Assembly: GCA_020846745.1 (NCBI GenBank)
Contig: JADLDI010000138.1
Span: 37,737-101,736, forward strand
Length of the DNA: 64,000 nt
Reading direction: 5' to 3'
Origin: Bryobacterales bacterium
GTDB lineage: Bacteria > Acidobacteriota > Terriglobia > Bryobacterales > Bryobacteraceae
Below the pieces are notes generated by a model. That model was not told where the DNA came from, searched no databases, and saw only the letters and a program-made list of their open reading frames with translations. Both the position numbers and the translations under genes were made by a program. Of the stretch, positions 31,547-40,509 are shown in pieces. Numbering within the stretch: the stretch's first letter is position 1; each line of letters opens with the position of its first letter.

Positions 31547-34500
31547 TTAGAAGAAGTACTTCAGTCCGAACTGGATGTTACGCGGACTCTGTACCTGGCT
31601 GTTGATCTGCCCGAACGTGTTCGGGTTGGCGATGTTCAATCCCGGGGGCGCCCAGCTAACGTGGTTGAACGCATTGAAGAGTTCAGCCCGGAAGTCGAGG
31701 TGCTGCTTCTCGGTCACGCGGAACTGCTTGCCGATCGCGAAGTCGAAGTTGAAGAAGCTGGGTCCGCGTTCGGTACCGATTCCGGCGTTGCCGAACTGGC
31801 CGCGGCCGGGCTGCCCGTAAGCGCAAGTGCCGTTGTCTATGGCGTTGCCGTTGGCGTCGATACCGCAGAACAGGTTCGCGCGGGCGGCTGTGTCTCCGTA
31901 GCCGGGCAGTCCGAACCAGTTATCTACCGTTTGTCCCGCCTCGTTCACTTGCAGCGGGCGATAGTAATTGGCGCGAACGTTGCCGCGCACGGCCATACCC
32001 GTTAGATCGTTGGCACGAACGGTGAGCGGGAGGCCGGTGCGAGCCTGGATGTTGAAGCTGGTCATCCAGCCGCCGAAGACGCCTTCGACGAAGCGGTTCG
32101 CGCTCGAGCCCCAACGACGGCCTTTACCGAACGGCGTTTCGTAGTTGCCGCCGATGGTGAAGTTGTGACGCACATCATAGAATGCCGGACCGCGGTTGGA
32201 ACGGCGATCGTAAGCGTTCTGCCAGTAGGCGCCTTCGTTGGAGGTGAAGCCGGAGCCGTAGTAACCAAGGTTGTCGGTGAGAGTCTTGCCGAACGTATAA
32301 GACGCGATGAAGTCGAGGCCCGACTTCATGCGGCGACGCATCGTCGTTTGCAGCGAATGGTAGTCCATGGTGGCTGACGATTCGGTGCGGGCGATGTTGC
32401 CGACGTTCGGAAGCAGGTTGTAGAGCGGACGGCGGGTGTTCAGCGTGGTCCAGGTATCGAACGCACCCGTACCGGGCACCGGCTGGTTGGCTTCGACCGG
32501 GGCGACAAGGTGCGTGCCCTTCTGGCCCACATAACCGGCCGAGAATGAAGTGGCGTCGTCCATTTGATACTCGAGGGTGAAGTTGAACTGCGCGGTGGTT
32601 TGTGGGCGCAGGTTCAAGTCCCAGGCACGAGCCTGTAGTTGCGGATTCGGTGTGCCGGCCGGACGAGCCATGTCCAGCGTGATGTTCTGGCTGACCACAT
32701 CGGAGAATCCGGTGAGAATCGAGCCCGGCACGCGCGGATCGTAGGTGATATCCGTTTCGACAAAGTACGGCGGATTCATGGGCAGGCGGAGGTTGGCGCC
32801 CGTACCTTCCATGAAGCTTTGGTAGGCGGCGCCGGCGCGGACCACCAGCTTATTGTTGAAGCCGCCGGGCGTCCACGCAAAGCCGACGCGCGGCATGAAC
32901 TGCTTCCAATAGCCTTTGTAGAGGGCGCGGCCGTATTCGCCGTTCTCGCTGGGGTAGATCAACTGGCCGGTGAAGGTGTTGATGTTGACCTGGCGATCGT
33001 TGACCTCATAGATGGGTTGCATGTACTCCCAACGGAGGCCGAGGTTGAGCGTAAAGTTCGAAGCAACCTTAAAGTCGTCCTGAATGAACAGGGCGGGACG
33101 CCAGAAGCGATGGCCCCAGGTGCCGGTGGCGGAGCCGCGGCCCTTGCCGTTCAACTGGTCGAGCAGGAAGTCGGCGAAATCGAGCGTTGTGTATGTGCCC
33201 GTATAGCGGAAGGCCCCCAAGGCGCCGTTGTTGCCGGCGTAATAGCGGTTCTGCTGATAGCGCATCAACTGGCCGCCCATCTTGATGAAGTGGCGGCCCT
33301 TCTGCCACGTCATATTGTCGTAGACGATGTACTTGTTGTCGGCCGTGTTCGAAAGATTCGCCGTTGAGCCGATTCCAGTCAGGCCGCTACCCAGTGAAAT
33401 CGAGCTAAGACCGGGGATGGCCTGCCCGCCCGGGATACCGAAGGTCTGGTTACCGTTTGCTCCCAGCAGTCCGCTCCAATCGAGCGTCGAATCGACGATC
33501 ACCACACGCGAGAACGCGATGCGGGCTTCGTTAACGATCGTGGGCGAGAACGTGCGGTTCCAGTTGACAATGGCGGATCGCGTGGGCGCGCTCTGGGCCG
33601 AAGTCATCTGTACGGCCAGCGGGTTCAAGGAACCGGCTGTTTCGTAGCTTCCGATAGAGAAGCGCCCCATCAGGTTGTCCCTGTCGGACAGGCGATAGTC
33701 GATCTTCACGTCGCCCTGGTGGTTGTCCAGCTTGGAAGCGGTGGAACCGCCGTAATTCCCGTTGATACCCAGCGCGCCGGTGCCCGCCTGGTTGGGCAAC
33801 GGATAGAGCGCGGGATTGGAGAACAAGTAGCGAGCGACGGGGCTGAACCGCGACACGGGAATTTGATTGTTCGGGAACTGGCTGCCCGTGAGCGGATCGA
33901 TGATGCGATTGGAAAAGGCGCTCAGGTCGCCGGTCCGCCAGGCGGCAGGAGCGACGCTGGCAGTTGATGGACCGCCGCTACGCTGGACGGTGCCTTCATA
34001 GTCTGTGAAGAAGAACATCTTGTTCTTCTTGATCGGACCGCCGAGGGTGCCGCCGAAGATGTTTCGCTTGAAGCCGTTTCGCCTGGCCGTATTCAGGTTG
34101 CGATTGCGGAAGAACCCGTTGGCATCGAGGGCGTTGTTGCGCAGGAACTCGAATACGTTGCCGTGCACCTCGTTAGTGCCGCTTTTCATCTGCAGCATGA
34201 CGGTGGCGCCGCCCGCGTTGCCGAATTCGGCCGCCGCGTTGCCGGTCAGCACGCGCACCTCTTCGAGTGCATCGACGTTGGGCGAATAGCCTACGCGGTT
34301 GTCGATCGAGTCGTTCACGTCCACGCCATCGAGCATGAAGTTGTTGGTCTGCTCACGGTTGCCGTTGACGTATGGACGGGCGCCGAGCCGGTTGTTCGTC
34401 CCGGCAGGATCGGGGCTCACTGCCCCCGGAATCAACAGCGTCAACGAAACGAAGTTGCGGCCGTTCAGGGGAATATTCGTGACGGTAGTGGAATTGAGCG

Positions 34501-34909
34501 TGTCACCGGTCTGGGTCGATTCGGTTTGCAGAATCGGGGCGGCTCCGGTGATTTCCACCGATTGCGTTATTTCACCAAGTTCCATCTTGATGTCGACGCG
34601 CGCCGTCTGGTTCACCACCAGTTGGATCGGACCGATCACCGACTTCTTGAATCCCTGCAGTTCGGCTTCAATGTTGTAGCTGCCGACCGGCAGAAAGGGG
34701 AGATTGTACACACCGGCGTCGTTGGTCTGTGCAGTGAAAGTAACACTGGTGCCAACGTTGGTTGCCGTAACCTTCACGTTCGGCATAGCGGCGCCGCTTG
34801 CATCGGTAACGGTGCCCGTAACCGAACTTGTGATGGTCTGGCTGAAGCTGAGCCCTGCGACGAGGCAGAGCAGCACTAGTAACTTGAGAAGGCTCAAACG
34901 TGTAGACAT
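31547..34909 (-). CDS. TonB-dependent receptor-like protein with carboxypeptidase-regulatory domain (second copy)
   Basis: 1120 residues. Signal peptide LLKLLVLLCLVAGLSFS, then a regulatory Ig-like domain (SSVTGTVTDASGAAMPNVKV), a plug (NIPLNGRNFVSLTLLIPGAV, EFGNAGGATVMLQMKSGTNE) and a long barrel ending NIQFGLKYFF. The domain order is the same as in the protein at 18508-21963, but identity looks limited to conserved motifs, so these are separate family members rather than a recent duplication. The expected role is binding or uptake of a large nutrient at the outer membrane. It is monocistronic, with its own terminator, and no linked enzyme reveals the ligand. Confidence 0.88.
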   Translation of the reverse strand: MSTRLSLLKLLVLLCLVAGLSFSQTITSSVTGTVTDASGAAMPNVKVTATNVGTSVTFTAQTNDAGVYNLPFLPVGSYNIEAELQGFKKSVIGPIQLVVNQTARVDIKMELGEITQSVEITGAAPILQTESTQTGDTLNSTTVTNIPLNGRNFVSLTLLIPGAVSPDPAGTNNRLGARPYVNGNREQTNNFMLDGVDVNDSIDNRVGYSPNVDALEEVRVLTGNAAAEFGNAGGATVMLQMKSGTNEVHGNVFEFLRNNALDANGFFRNRNLNTARRNGFKRNIFGGTLGGPIKKNKMFFFTDYEGTVQRSGGPSTASVAPAAWRTGDLSAFSNRIIDPLTGSQFPNNQIPVSRFSPVARYLFSNPALYPLPNQAGTGALGINGNYGGSTASKLDNHQGDVKIDYRLSDRDNLMGRFSIGSYETAGSLNPLAVQMTSAQSAPTRSAIVNWNRTFSPTIVNEARIAFSRVVIVDSTLDWSGLLGANGNQTFGIPGGQAIPGLSSISLGSGLTGIGSTANLSNTADNKYIVYDNMTWQKGRHFIKMGGQLMRYQQNRYYAGNNGALGAFRYTGTYTTLDFADFLLDQLNGKGRGSATGTWGHRFWRPALFIQDDFKVASNFTLNLGLRWEYMQPIYEVNDRQVNINTFTGQLIYPSENGEYGRALYKGYWKQFMPRVGFAWTPGGFNNKLVVRAGAAYQSFMEGTGANLRLPMNPPYFVETDITYDPRVPGSILTGFSDVVSQNITLDMARPAGTPNPQLQARAWDLNLRPQTTAQFNFTLEYQMDDATSFSAGYVGQKGTHLVAPVEANQPVPGTGAFDTWTTLNTRRPLYNLLPNVGNIARTESSATMDYHSLQTTMRRRMKSGLDFIASYTFGKTLTDNLGYYGSGFTSNEGAYWQNAYDRRSNRGPAFYDVRHNFTIGGNYETPFGKGRRWGSSANRFVEGVFGGWMTSFNIQARTGLPLTVRANDLTGMAVRGNVRANYYRPLQVNEAGQTVDNWFGLPGYGDTAARANLFCGIDANGNAIDNGTCAYGQPGRGQFGNAGIGTERGPSFFNFDFAIGKQFRVTEKQHLDFRAELFNAFNHVSWAPPGLNIANPNTFGQINSQVQSPRNIQFGLKYFF

Positions 34910-35188
34910 TTACGTTTCAACACCTAATTCGAGATTGAAATCCTGAACTCCCGAATAAAAGGCGAACGTGACCTGGAACAGCAGAACTTCAATGTGAGGA
35001 AATACCCATTCACCGAATCTTAAAAACGGAAGAAGCAACGGGGTCAGTACCGCGCGATTCTTCCGAAAATTGAAGAAACAGCTCATTTCGGATGTTCGTT
35101 GAATAAAGGGGCAATTCTGGTGCCACCTCGACGTGGTGCTGACGAGTATTGAAACACACTGGACGGGATAGCCGCGGCTTCCGCCGCT
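34910..35188. other. Intergenic stretch upstream of the second receptor gene
   Basis: This stretch contains the upstream region of the minus-strand receptor gene, somewhat richer in A and T than its surroundings. I see no convincing -35/-10 pair, hairpin or repeat. A minus-strand frame at 35010-35252 has basic low-complexity composition and is not accepted as a gene. Confidence 0.4.
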
Positions 35189-35359
35189 TTACACCCGGTC
35201 GTCGGACCCGGGAGCTACGTGTGTGAGGTCCGCGCCGGCGATGGACGGACACCCCATGGACTCGATGTGCTCGATCACCAATTGCGTTCCACGCTCGTGA
35301 CTCACAAAGGGCTTGGTGCGGGGATCGTACATCGAATCCGTGAGGTGCCGTGCGAGCAC
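35189..35359 (-). CDS. Possible small protein downstream of efp (56 residues)
   Basis: An open frame that begins inside efp and ends at the TAA at 35191-35189 reads like protein: RFEVVLARHLTDSMYDPRTK, then VSHERGTQLVIEHIESMGC and a polar tail. Codon choice (C or G in most third positions) agrees with real genes here. The first usable start inside the gap is a GTG at 35359, giving 56 residues, 55 bp after the efp stop. It has no strong ribosome site and I do not recognise the family. It could also be the remnant of a longer gene that has lost its 5' end. Confidence 0.3.
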   Translation of the reverse strand: MLARHLTDSMYDPRTKPFVSHERGTQLVIEHIESMGCPSIAGADLTHVAPGSDDRV

Positions 35360-35414
35360 AACCTCGAACCGAGGCGTGTCATCTGGCGCGCGCCGAACGA
35401 CCGGTTGAGGATGC

Positions 35415-35984
35415 CTAATGCACGCTGGCTTTCGCGCGATCCATGTAGCGGCGAGTCGTCACATCCAGACGGATCGCGTCGCCGATCTTCACAAACGGCG
35501 GCACCATCACGTCAACGCCGTTCTCAAGGGTGGCCGGCTTCCACACATTGTCCGATCCGTGCGAGACGGGCGCCGTGTCGACGATCGTCACTTCCAGGAC
35601 ATCCGGAATCGCCACCCCGATCGGGTCGCCATCGACGAACTCCATCGCCAAGTGCATTTGCGGCGCCAGGAACGCGGCATTTGGACCGATGATCCGCTCC
35701 GGCAAGGCGACCTGCTCGAACGTCTCCGTATCCATAAAGACGTAGTCTTCGCCATCGCGGTAGACGAACTCCGCCGCGCGCCTTTCTACCGTGAGCGTTT
35801 CCAGCTTCACTTCCGACCGGAAGCTATGCTCCCACTGCGTCCCTGTCCGGATACTCTGCAATCGGGCGTGGCAGACTCCGCCCATCTTGCCCTGCCCTGG
35901 GTGATACTCTGCCGCGATCACACGGTACGGCTCGCCCTCGTACCGGATCGCCATCCCTGTCCGTAATTGCGACGCAAGCACCAT
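35415..35984 (-). CDS. efp: Elongation factor P
   Basis: 189 residues from the ATG at 35984, preceded by GAGGAG; an upstream in-frame ATG adds a 32-residue basic stretch foreign to the family. Three beta-barrel domains are recognisable: N-terminal KOW-like (SQLRTGMAIRYEGEPYRVIA), middle OB (EFVYRDGEDYVFMDTETFEQ) and C-terminal OB ending VMVPPFVKIGDAIRLDV with TTRRYMDRA. EF-P relieves ribosomes stalled at polyproline. The tip loop reads HPGQGKMGG, one residue longer than the usual PGKG loop, with Gln31 where the modified Lys normally sits and Lys33 two residues on. No EF-P modification enzyme is encoded in the window. Confidence 0.9.
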   Translation of the reverse strand: MVLASQLRTGMAIRYEGEPYRVIAAEYHPGQGKMGGVCHARLQSIRTGTQWEHSFRSEVKLETLTVERRAAEFVYRDGEDYVFMDTETFEQVALPERIIGPNAAFLAPQMHLAMEFVDGDPIGVAIPDVLEVTIVDTAPVSHGSDNVWKPATLENGVDVMVPPFVKIGDAIRLDVTTRRYMDRAKASVH

Positions 35985-36120
35985 TTCGCTAAATCTCCTC
36001 TCGAAAATCAGAACGCGGGCCCCGGCCGAGGCCCGCTTCTGGGAGGAGCGACCAGTTTGACACTGGGCGCCATCAGACACCGGAAAACCGATGCGTTTCC
36101 TACTACCTCAAATAACCCGT

Positions 36121-36495
36121 CTAGCTCGGAGTCGGCGCCTCCCCCTGAATCGTCACACGTACTGGTTCCTCAATCAGCTTGGCATCCGGACCGGGAGTCA
36201 AGACCATCAGGTGGAAGCGACCGGGCTTCGCCGTTGGTGGAACCTTGAACTCAATCTCAGTAGCAGACTGCTTCGTGATCACTACCTTCCAGTCTGTTGT
36301 CCCATCGGTGATGTACACCTCAGCAACATGGGCTTTGTCGAGGAACTCACCGCTTGCCTTCATTACATCGCCGACTTTACCGCTGTCGGGCGAGACCGCC
36401 GTCATCTTGGGAACACCATCGGCTCCCGAAACGGGAGCAGGCGCCACGAGAGCGACGGCGAGGAACAAGATCAAAAGAATTACGGAACCTTTCAT
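36121..36495 (-). CDS. Small exported IPT/TIG-like protein
   Basis: 124 residues from the ATG at 36495, chosen because GGGAGG lies seven bases upstream and because the signal peptide MKGSVILLILFLAVALVAPA begins there. The mature protein is a single Ig-like IPT/TIG-type beta domain: MTAVSPDSGKVGDVMKASGE, then VYITDGTTDWKVVI and KVPPTAKPGRFHLMVL. This fold is common in cell-surface proteins as a spacer or binding module. Function is unknown. It lies alone between efp and the divergent exported protein at 36636. Confidence 0.65.
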   Translation of the reverse strand: MKGSVILLILFLAVALVAPAPVSGADGVPKMTAVSPDSGKVGDVMKASGEFLDKAHVAEVYITDGTTDWKVVITKQSATEIEFKVPPTAKPGRFHLMVLTPGPDAKLIEEPVRVTIQGEAPTPS

Positions 36496-36635
36496 CTGAT
36501 AACCTCCCGCCTCTACTATAGGATGCGGTGTCGAGAATTGCAAGGAGAAAATCACCTCCGAAACTGCCTGGAAAAGCTGCCGTTTCCTTCCTGATGCGCG
36601 GTTGATTCTCGCCGCTTAGCCGCTATACTGAGGGC

Positions 36636-37292
36636 GTGCACCTCAGGCACGTTTGGCTGGTGCTCACCGTTGCGGGGGCGTGCGCACAAACCACGCCGCC
36701 AGTCCAGATTATTCGCGGCGAACTGCTGCTGTGGCAGGTCCGCGGGCTGGCCGGTGAGATGGCGATTCGTTTATCTGACGGTCAGGCGCAAACCTGCCAG
36801 GTGACCCCGGACACCTACATCACCCGCCAGACAATCCGCATCACCCCGGTGGCGGTTAAACCGGGCGACTGGGTCGAAGTGGTGGGCGACCGGCGGGCCG
36901 GCAACGATCAGTGCACCGCAGTGACTATCTATGTCCGCCCTCCCGAACCCAAGCCACGGCCCAAGGGAGTCACCGGTCGCGCCCCCATTCCCATCCCACA
37001 ACCTCGTCTGATGGATAACCTTTATCCTCGCGGCCGCTTGACGTACGCCGGAACGGTCCTCAGCCAGAACGATAAGCGGATCGTCGTCCGTACCCGCAAG
37101 GACGGCGACAAGTCGTTCGCCCTGCGCGACGACACGATTTTCAGCGATTCCGGACGCGAGGTCCAAGCCCGTCAAATAGACGTCCATACGCACGTGTTCT
37201 TGCGTGCGGGCCAAACTTTCGATGGCGACTTGGAGGTCTACCAGATTATTTGGGGCGATATCCTACAACCGGACCGGCCGTCGGCGCCGTAA
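36636..37292 (+). CDS. Exported protein with two DUF5666-like beta modules
   Basis: 218 residues starting at a GTG. A short signal peptide (VWLVLTVAGACAQ) is followed by two similar beta-barrel-like modules. The first is about 27-105 (GEMAIRLSDGQAQTCQVTPD, VKPGDWVEVVGDRR) and the second about 135-210 (GTVLSQNDKRIVVRTRKDGD, LRDDTIF), separated by a Pro-rich linker. The pattern of a strand pair, a threshold-like DDTxF and a GDxVEV turn is that of DUF5666 proteins, which have no known activity. The Cys in ACAQ could be a lipobox (AGAC), so it may be a lipoprotein. It converges with the gene at 37296 with only 3 bp between. Confidence 0.6.
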   Translation: MHLRHVWLVLTVAGACAQTTPPVQIIRGELLLWQVRGLAGEMAIRLSDGQAQTCQVTPDTYITRQTIRITPVAVKPGDWVEVVGDRRAGNDQCTAVTIYVRPPEPKPRPKGVTGRAPIPIPQPRLMDNLYPRGRLTYAGTVLSQNDKRIVVRTRKDGDKSFALRDDTIFSDSGREVQARQIDVHTHVFLRAGQTFDGDLEVYQIIWGDILQPDRPSAP

Positions 37293-37295
37293 CGC

Positions 37296-37733
37296 CTACT
37301 TCCGCGACTCCTCCAGGTTTTCCAACTCTTTCCAGATGTTGTCGATCTGGTGCCAGTTCGTCGCTTCCGGACTCTCCAGATGCAAGTCTTTTACACGCAA
37401 TGTCCCGTGACCGAAAGGGCAGATGTATTCGGTCCGCGGCGGTCCTAACAGCACACGCTGCCAAGAACCGCGCGTAACCGGCATCCGCAGCCGGCGTAAA
37501 CACGTCCGGCACCGGTATCGCTGATCGAGCACGGCCACATAGCCAAGCGCGACCGCAAACAGGCCGAGGAACAGGATTGCGAATGTATAGGCCAAATCCG
37601 TCCCAAATGGATCCAGTTTGACCCGCATGAATGGCTCCGGCTCTGGCCACACGGCGTGCATCGCCTGCCATACGCCCGCCACCAGGGCAGCCGCTAGCGC
37701 CAGCTTCATCACGAAGTATGACCAGTATTTCAT
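37296..37733 (-). CDS. Small membrane protein with two helices and a zinc-ribbon-like tail
   Basis: 145 residues. Two hydrophobic helices (about 8-25 and 48-68) are followed by a cytoplasmic tail with CRTCLRRLRMP and YICPFGHG, a Cys pair and a later Cys/His that could bind zinc. It ends in a charged helix (IWKELENLEESRK). No family is recognised. It is 41 bp from the proline dehydrogenase gene and on the same strand, so it may be the last gene of that transcript. Confidence 0.55.
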   Translation of the reverse strand: MKYWSYFVMKLALAAALVAGVWQAMHAVWPEPEPFMRVKLDPFGTDLAYTFAILFLGLFAVALGYVAVLDQRYRCRTCLRRLRMPVTRGSWQRVLLGPPRTEYICPFGHGTLRVKDLHLESPEATNWHQIDNIWKELENLEESRK

Positions 37734-37774
37734 AACTTTATGACTCCACCCAGTGCCAAAAAGTTCCCCTATTC

Positions 37775-38689
37775 CTAATGACGAAACAACGCCTTCAAAA
37801 GGAACAGAACATTTGCAGGACGTTCCGCCAGCCGGCGCACAAAGTACGGATACCAGGCCGCTCCGTACGGCACGTACAACCGCACGCGATAGCCACGCTT
37901 AACCAGATCGCGCTGCAGATCGCGCCTTACGCCGTAAAGCATCTGGAATTCGAAGGCATCGGGCGCCAGCCGCCGCCGTTCGATTCCTCCCAGTGCTGCC
38001 AGAATCATGGCCGGATCGTGGGTCGCAAACGCGGGCTCGACGCCCTTCTCGAGCAGCAACTCCACCAGCTTGCGATAGTTCCCGTCCACGTCCTTTTTGT
38101 GAGGAAACGCTACACTCGGCAGCTCACTATACGCTCCTTTGCAGAGCCGAACCGGTACACCTTCGCTGCACAGTGCCTCGACGTCGGCAACGGTGCGGTA
38201 GAGGTAGGCCTGCACCACGGCGCGAATGTTACCGTATCTGGCGTGCATCTCGCGCACCACCGATAACGTCTTGTCGGTGCTCGCGCTCGACTCCATGTCG
38301 ATCTCGATGCGCATGCCCGCGGCGCGCGCCCTCTCCACCAGCGCTGCCACGAGGCGGCGGCACTCCTGCCCGGAAATATCGAGTCCGAACTGGGAGAGCT
38401 TAATTGAAAGCGTGCCGCCGAGGTCTTCCTGCTTCAATCGCTCCAGCGCTTGCAGACCTGCGTCTAAGGATTCTTCCGCTTCCTCGATCCGGGTGACGTG
38501 CTCGCCCAGATGGTCGAGTGTCGTGAGAATACCGTCGTCGCGTAGCGCGCGGGCGACCGCAATGCCGGCGTCGAGTGTTTCACCGGCCACGAAGCGTTTC
38601 ACTACCGTCCGCGTGACCGGCGACTTCGCTAGCGGACCCTGCAACCAACTCTGCTTCGACAAGAACAACAGCGCGCTTCGCAGGATCAT
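37775..38689 (-). CDS. Proline dehydrogenase (monofunctional)
   Basis: 304 residues from the ATG at 38689, 13 bp after the MutS-like stop; a longer frame begins inside that gene. The FAD-dependent TIM barrel oxidises proline to 1-pyrroline-5-carboxylate and passes electrons to quinone. Family motifs are all visible: VQAYLYRTVADVEAL, VRLCKGAYSELP, FATHDPAMI, FEFQMLYGVRRDLQ and the C-terminal substrate motif VPYGAAWYPYFVRRLAERP. The short form lacks the aldehyde dehydrogenase half of PutA, and no P5C dehydrogenase gene is in the window. Membrane association is expected to be peripheral. Confidence 0.92.
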   Translation of the reverse strand: MILRSALLFLSKQSWLQGPLAKSPVTRTVVKRFVAGETLDAGIAVARALRDDGILTTLDHLGEHVTRIEEAEESLDAGLQALERLKQEDLGGTLSIKLSQFGLDISGQECRRLVAALVERARAAGMRIEIDMESSASTDKTLSVVREMHARYGNIRAVVQAYLYRTVADVEALCSEGVPVRLCKGAYSELPSVAFPHKKDVDGNYRKLVELLLEKGVEPAFATHDPAMILAALGGIERRRLAPDAFEFQMLYGVRRDLQRDLVKRGYRVRLYVPYGAAWYPYFVRRLAERPANVLFLLKALFRH

Positions 38690-38702
38690 GCCCGGCCCGC
38701 TC

Positions 38703-40475
38703 CTATTGTATGCGCGCCGGCAATCCGATAGAACGCATGAGTTCGAGGGCGTTCGAACGGCGAACGACACCTTCGCGCAGACGGTAGTCGAACTGAATCT
38801 GTCCGTTTTCGAAACGGTCCTCCAGATGGATGTTCCCGGCGGCGGGCAATTCCGATGCGATATCCGTCAGTGCCAGGTCATGCGTAGTAACCAGGCCGAA
38901 TCCCGCTCTCCCGATCAGCGCACGTAAAATCCCGTCCGCGCCCAACCGCCGGTCGTGCGAGTTGGTGCCGCTCAAGAGTTCATCCAAGAGGAACAGAACG
39001 GGCATGTCTCCGTTGGTCAAATCGACAATCTGCCGCAACCGCGTTATTTCCGCGAAAAACCGCGAGTGCCCCTCGAGCAGCGAATCCACGGTGCGGATGG
39101 CCGCGCCCAGCGCGAACGCCGAAAGCCGTAGTTGCGCAGCGCGCACAGGAGCGCCGGTCCAGGCCAGAATAGTGTTCACTCCCACGGCACGCAGCAACGT
39201 GCTCTTGCCCGACATATTCGACCCTGAGATGATCCACAACCGGTGCATTGGGTCCAGTCTCAAGTCGTTTGCAACTGCTTTCGATTCGGCGAGCAACGGA
39301 TGAGTAAGCCCTTTGGCGTCCCACACTGTTTCGCCTTCCGCCAAGTCTGGAAACGTGGTGCTCGGCTGTTCGTAAGCGTAGTTGGACAGCGACGCCAGCG
39401 CTTCAAACAGCGCTAGAGTCTCCAGCCACTCCGCCACGTCGCGCCCGTGGCGCTGCCGCCAGCGCTCGATCGCAATCGCATGTTGAACTTTCCACAACAG
39501 CATGTAGGCGACGGGCGCGAATCCGATGTTATGTGCCCAATCCACGCGCTCGACCAGTTTCTCCATCTCCGCGATCGCCCGCGCGCCAAATCGTCCGCCG
39601 GATCTCTTCAGCAACTCCGCCGAAAACTGCTCCCGCTCCAGCCGCTCCAGTAACTTCGAAATAAGTCCTAACTCGCGCGCTGGTGTATCTAACTCACCTA
39701 AAACGCTCTCCACGCGCTCCCCCGCCGCCATGGTTACCGATGCCGTTACGAGAAACACAATCAGGAATGGGATCAGAGGAAGCTGGCTGAACATCCATCC
39801 GAAAAACGCGATCACACCCGCCGCCGCCAAGCCGGGCACCAGCCATTGGAAGATCACCGGGAATTGGACCCCGGGTGCTTCGCCCCACTTCCTTAAATGC
39901 TCCGGATGCAGACGTGTTTCGATCTCCTCGCCAAGCAGCGCCATGTCTTCCCGCAGATCGGCGCGTGGACGCAATTCCTTCACCGCCTGCTGCCGCCGCA
40001 GCGCTTCCCCCCTCACGGCCGGGCGCAGCAACCACCCCGCCAATACCGCCTGTCCCGCCGCTGTCCGCGCCGTACACACCAATTCAAACAGCGACCCTTT
40101 GCCGAACAGGTCCAGGTCTTCCGCATACACATGATGGATATCGCGGAACCGCTCGCCTGAAATCCCCTTCCCCGTCCACTCCCCATTTAACCGCGCCAAT
40201 CCGCGTTCAAACAGGGCGCGCGCCCGCAGCGCCGCCTGCCGCCGCCGTACAGTCGCCTCATGCAAGACGACCATTGGCGCCAGCGCCACAACCGCCGCAA
40301 TGAAGATCGCCGGATGGATCACGCGCGCACCAAACGCCAACCACCCCGCCAGCACAATCAGCAGCCCGGTTCCCAACCGCGCCCGCGTCCACAACGATTC
40401 CTGCGCCGCTAACGCCGATGCACGTTCCGCCCAATACTCTCCGCGCGCCCGGTAATGTTGCCGTGGTGTCTCCAC
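38703..40475 (-). CDS. Membrane-anchored MutS-family ATPase
   Basis: 590 residues. Two membrane helices lie near the N-terminus (about 34-50 and 53-72) and another hydrophobic pair at about 205-250. The C-terminal MutS ATPase domain has Walker A SGSNMSGKSTLLRAVG and Walker B VLFLLDELLSGTNSHDR, followed by VTTHDLAL. The mismatch-binding and connector domains of true MutS are absent; a lever/clamp-like helical part sits between. Family members of this kind occur in many Bacteroidota and Acidobacteriota and have no established role; repair at the membrane or a non-repair function are both possible. It precedes proline dehydrogenase by 13 bp. Confidence 0.82.
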   Translation of the reverse strand: METPRQHYRARGEYWAERASALAAQESLWTRARLGTGLLIVLAGWLAFGARVIHPAIFIAAVVALAPMVVLHEATVRRRQAALRARALFERGLARLNGEWTGKGISGERFRDIHHVYAEDLDLFGKGSLFELVCTARTAAGQAVLAGWLLRPAVRGEALRRQQAVKELRPRADLREDMALLGEEIETRLHPEHLRKWGEAPGVQFPVIFQWLVPGLAAAGVIAFFGWMFSQLPLIPFLIVFLVTASVTMAAGERVESVLGELDTPARELGLISKLLERLEREQFSAELLKRSGGRFGARAIAEMEKLVERVDWAHNIGFAPVAYMLLWKVQHAIAIERWRQRHGRDVAEWLETLALFEALASLSNYAYEQPSTTFPDLAEGETVWDAKGLTHPLLAESKAVANDLRLDPMHRLWIISGSNMSGKSTLLRAVGVNTILAWTGAPVRAAQLRLSAFALGAAIRTVDSLLEGHSRFFAEITRLRQIVDLTNGDMPVLFLLDELLSGTNSHDRRLGADGILRALIGRAGFGLVTTHDLALTDIASELPAAGNIHLEDRFENGQIQFDYRLREGVVRRSNALELMRSIGLPARIQ

Positions 40476-40509
40476 AATTTCACCCTACACCGCATGAACT
40501 TCGAAACGG

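Noticed and set aside
32639..33367. Plus-strand frame of 242 codons inside the second TonB-receptor gene
   Set aside because: Antisense shadow of the barrel, with no recognisable product.
35010..35252. 80-codon minus-strand frame between efp and the second receptor
   Set aside because: Basic low-complexity start and no ribosome site; the neighbouring frame at 35189-35359 has better codon use.
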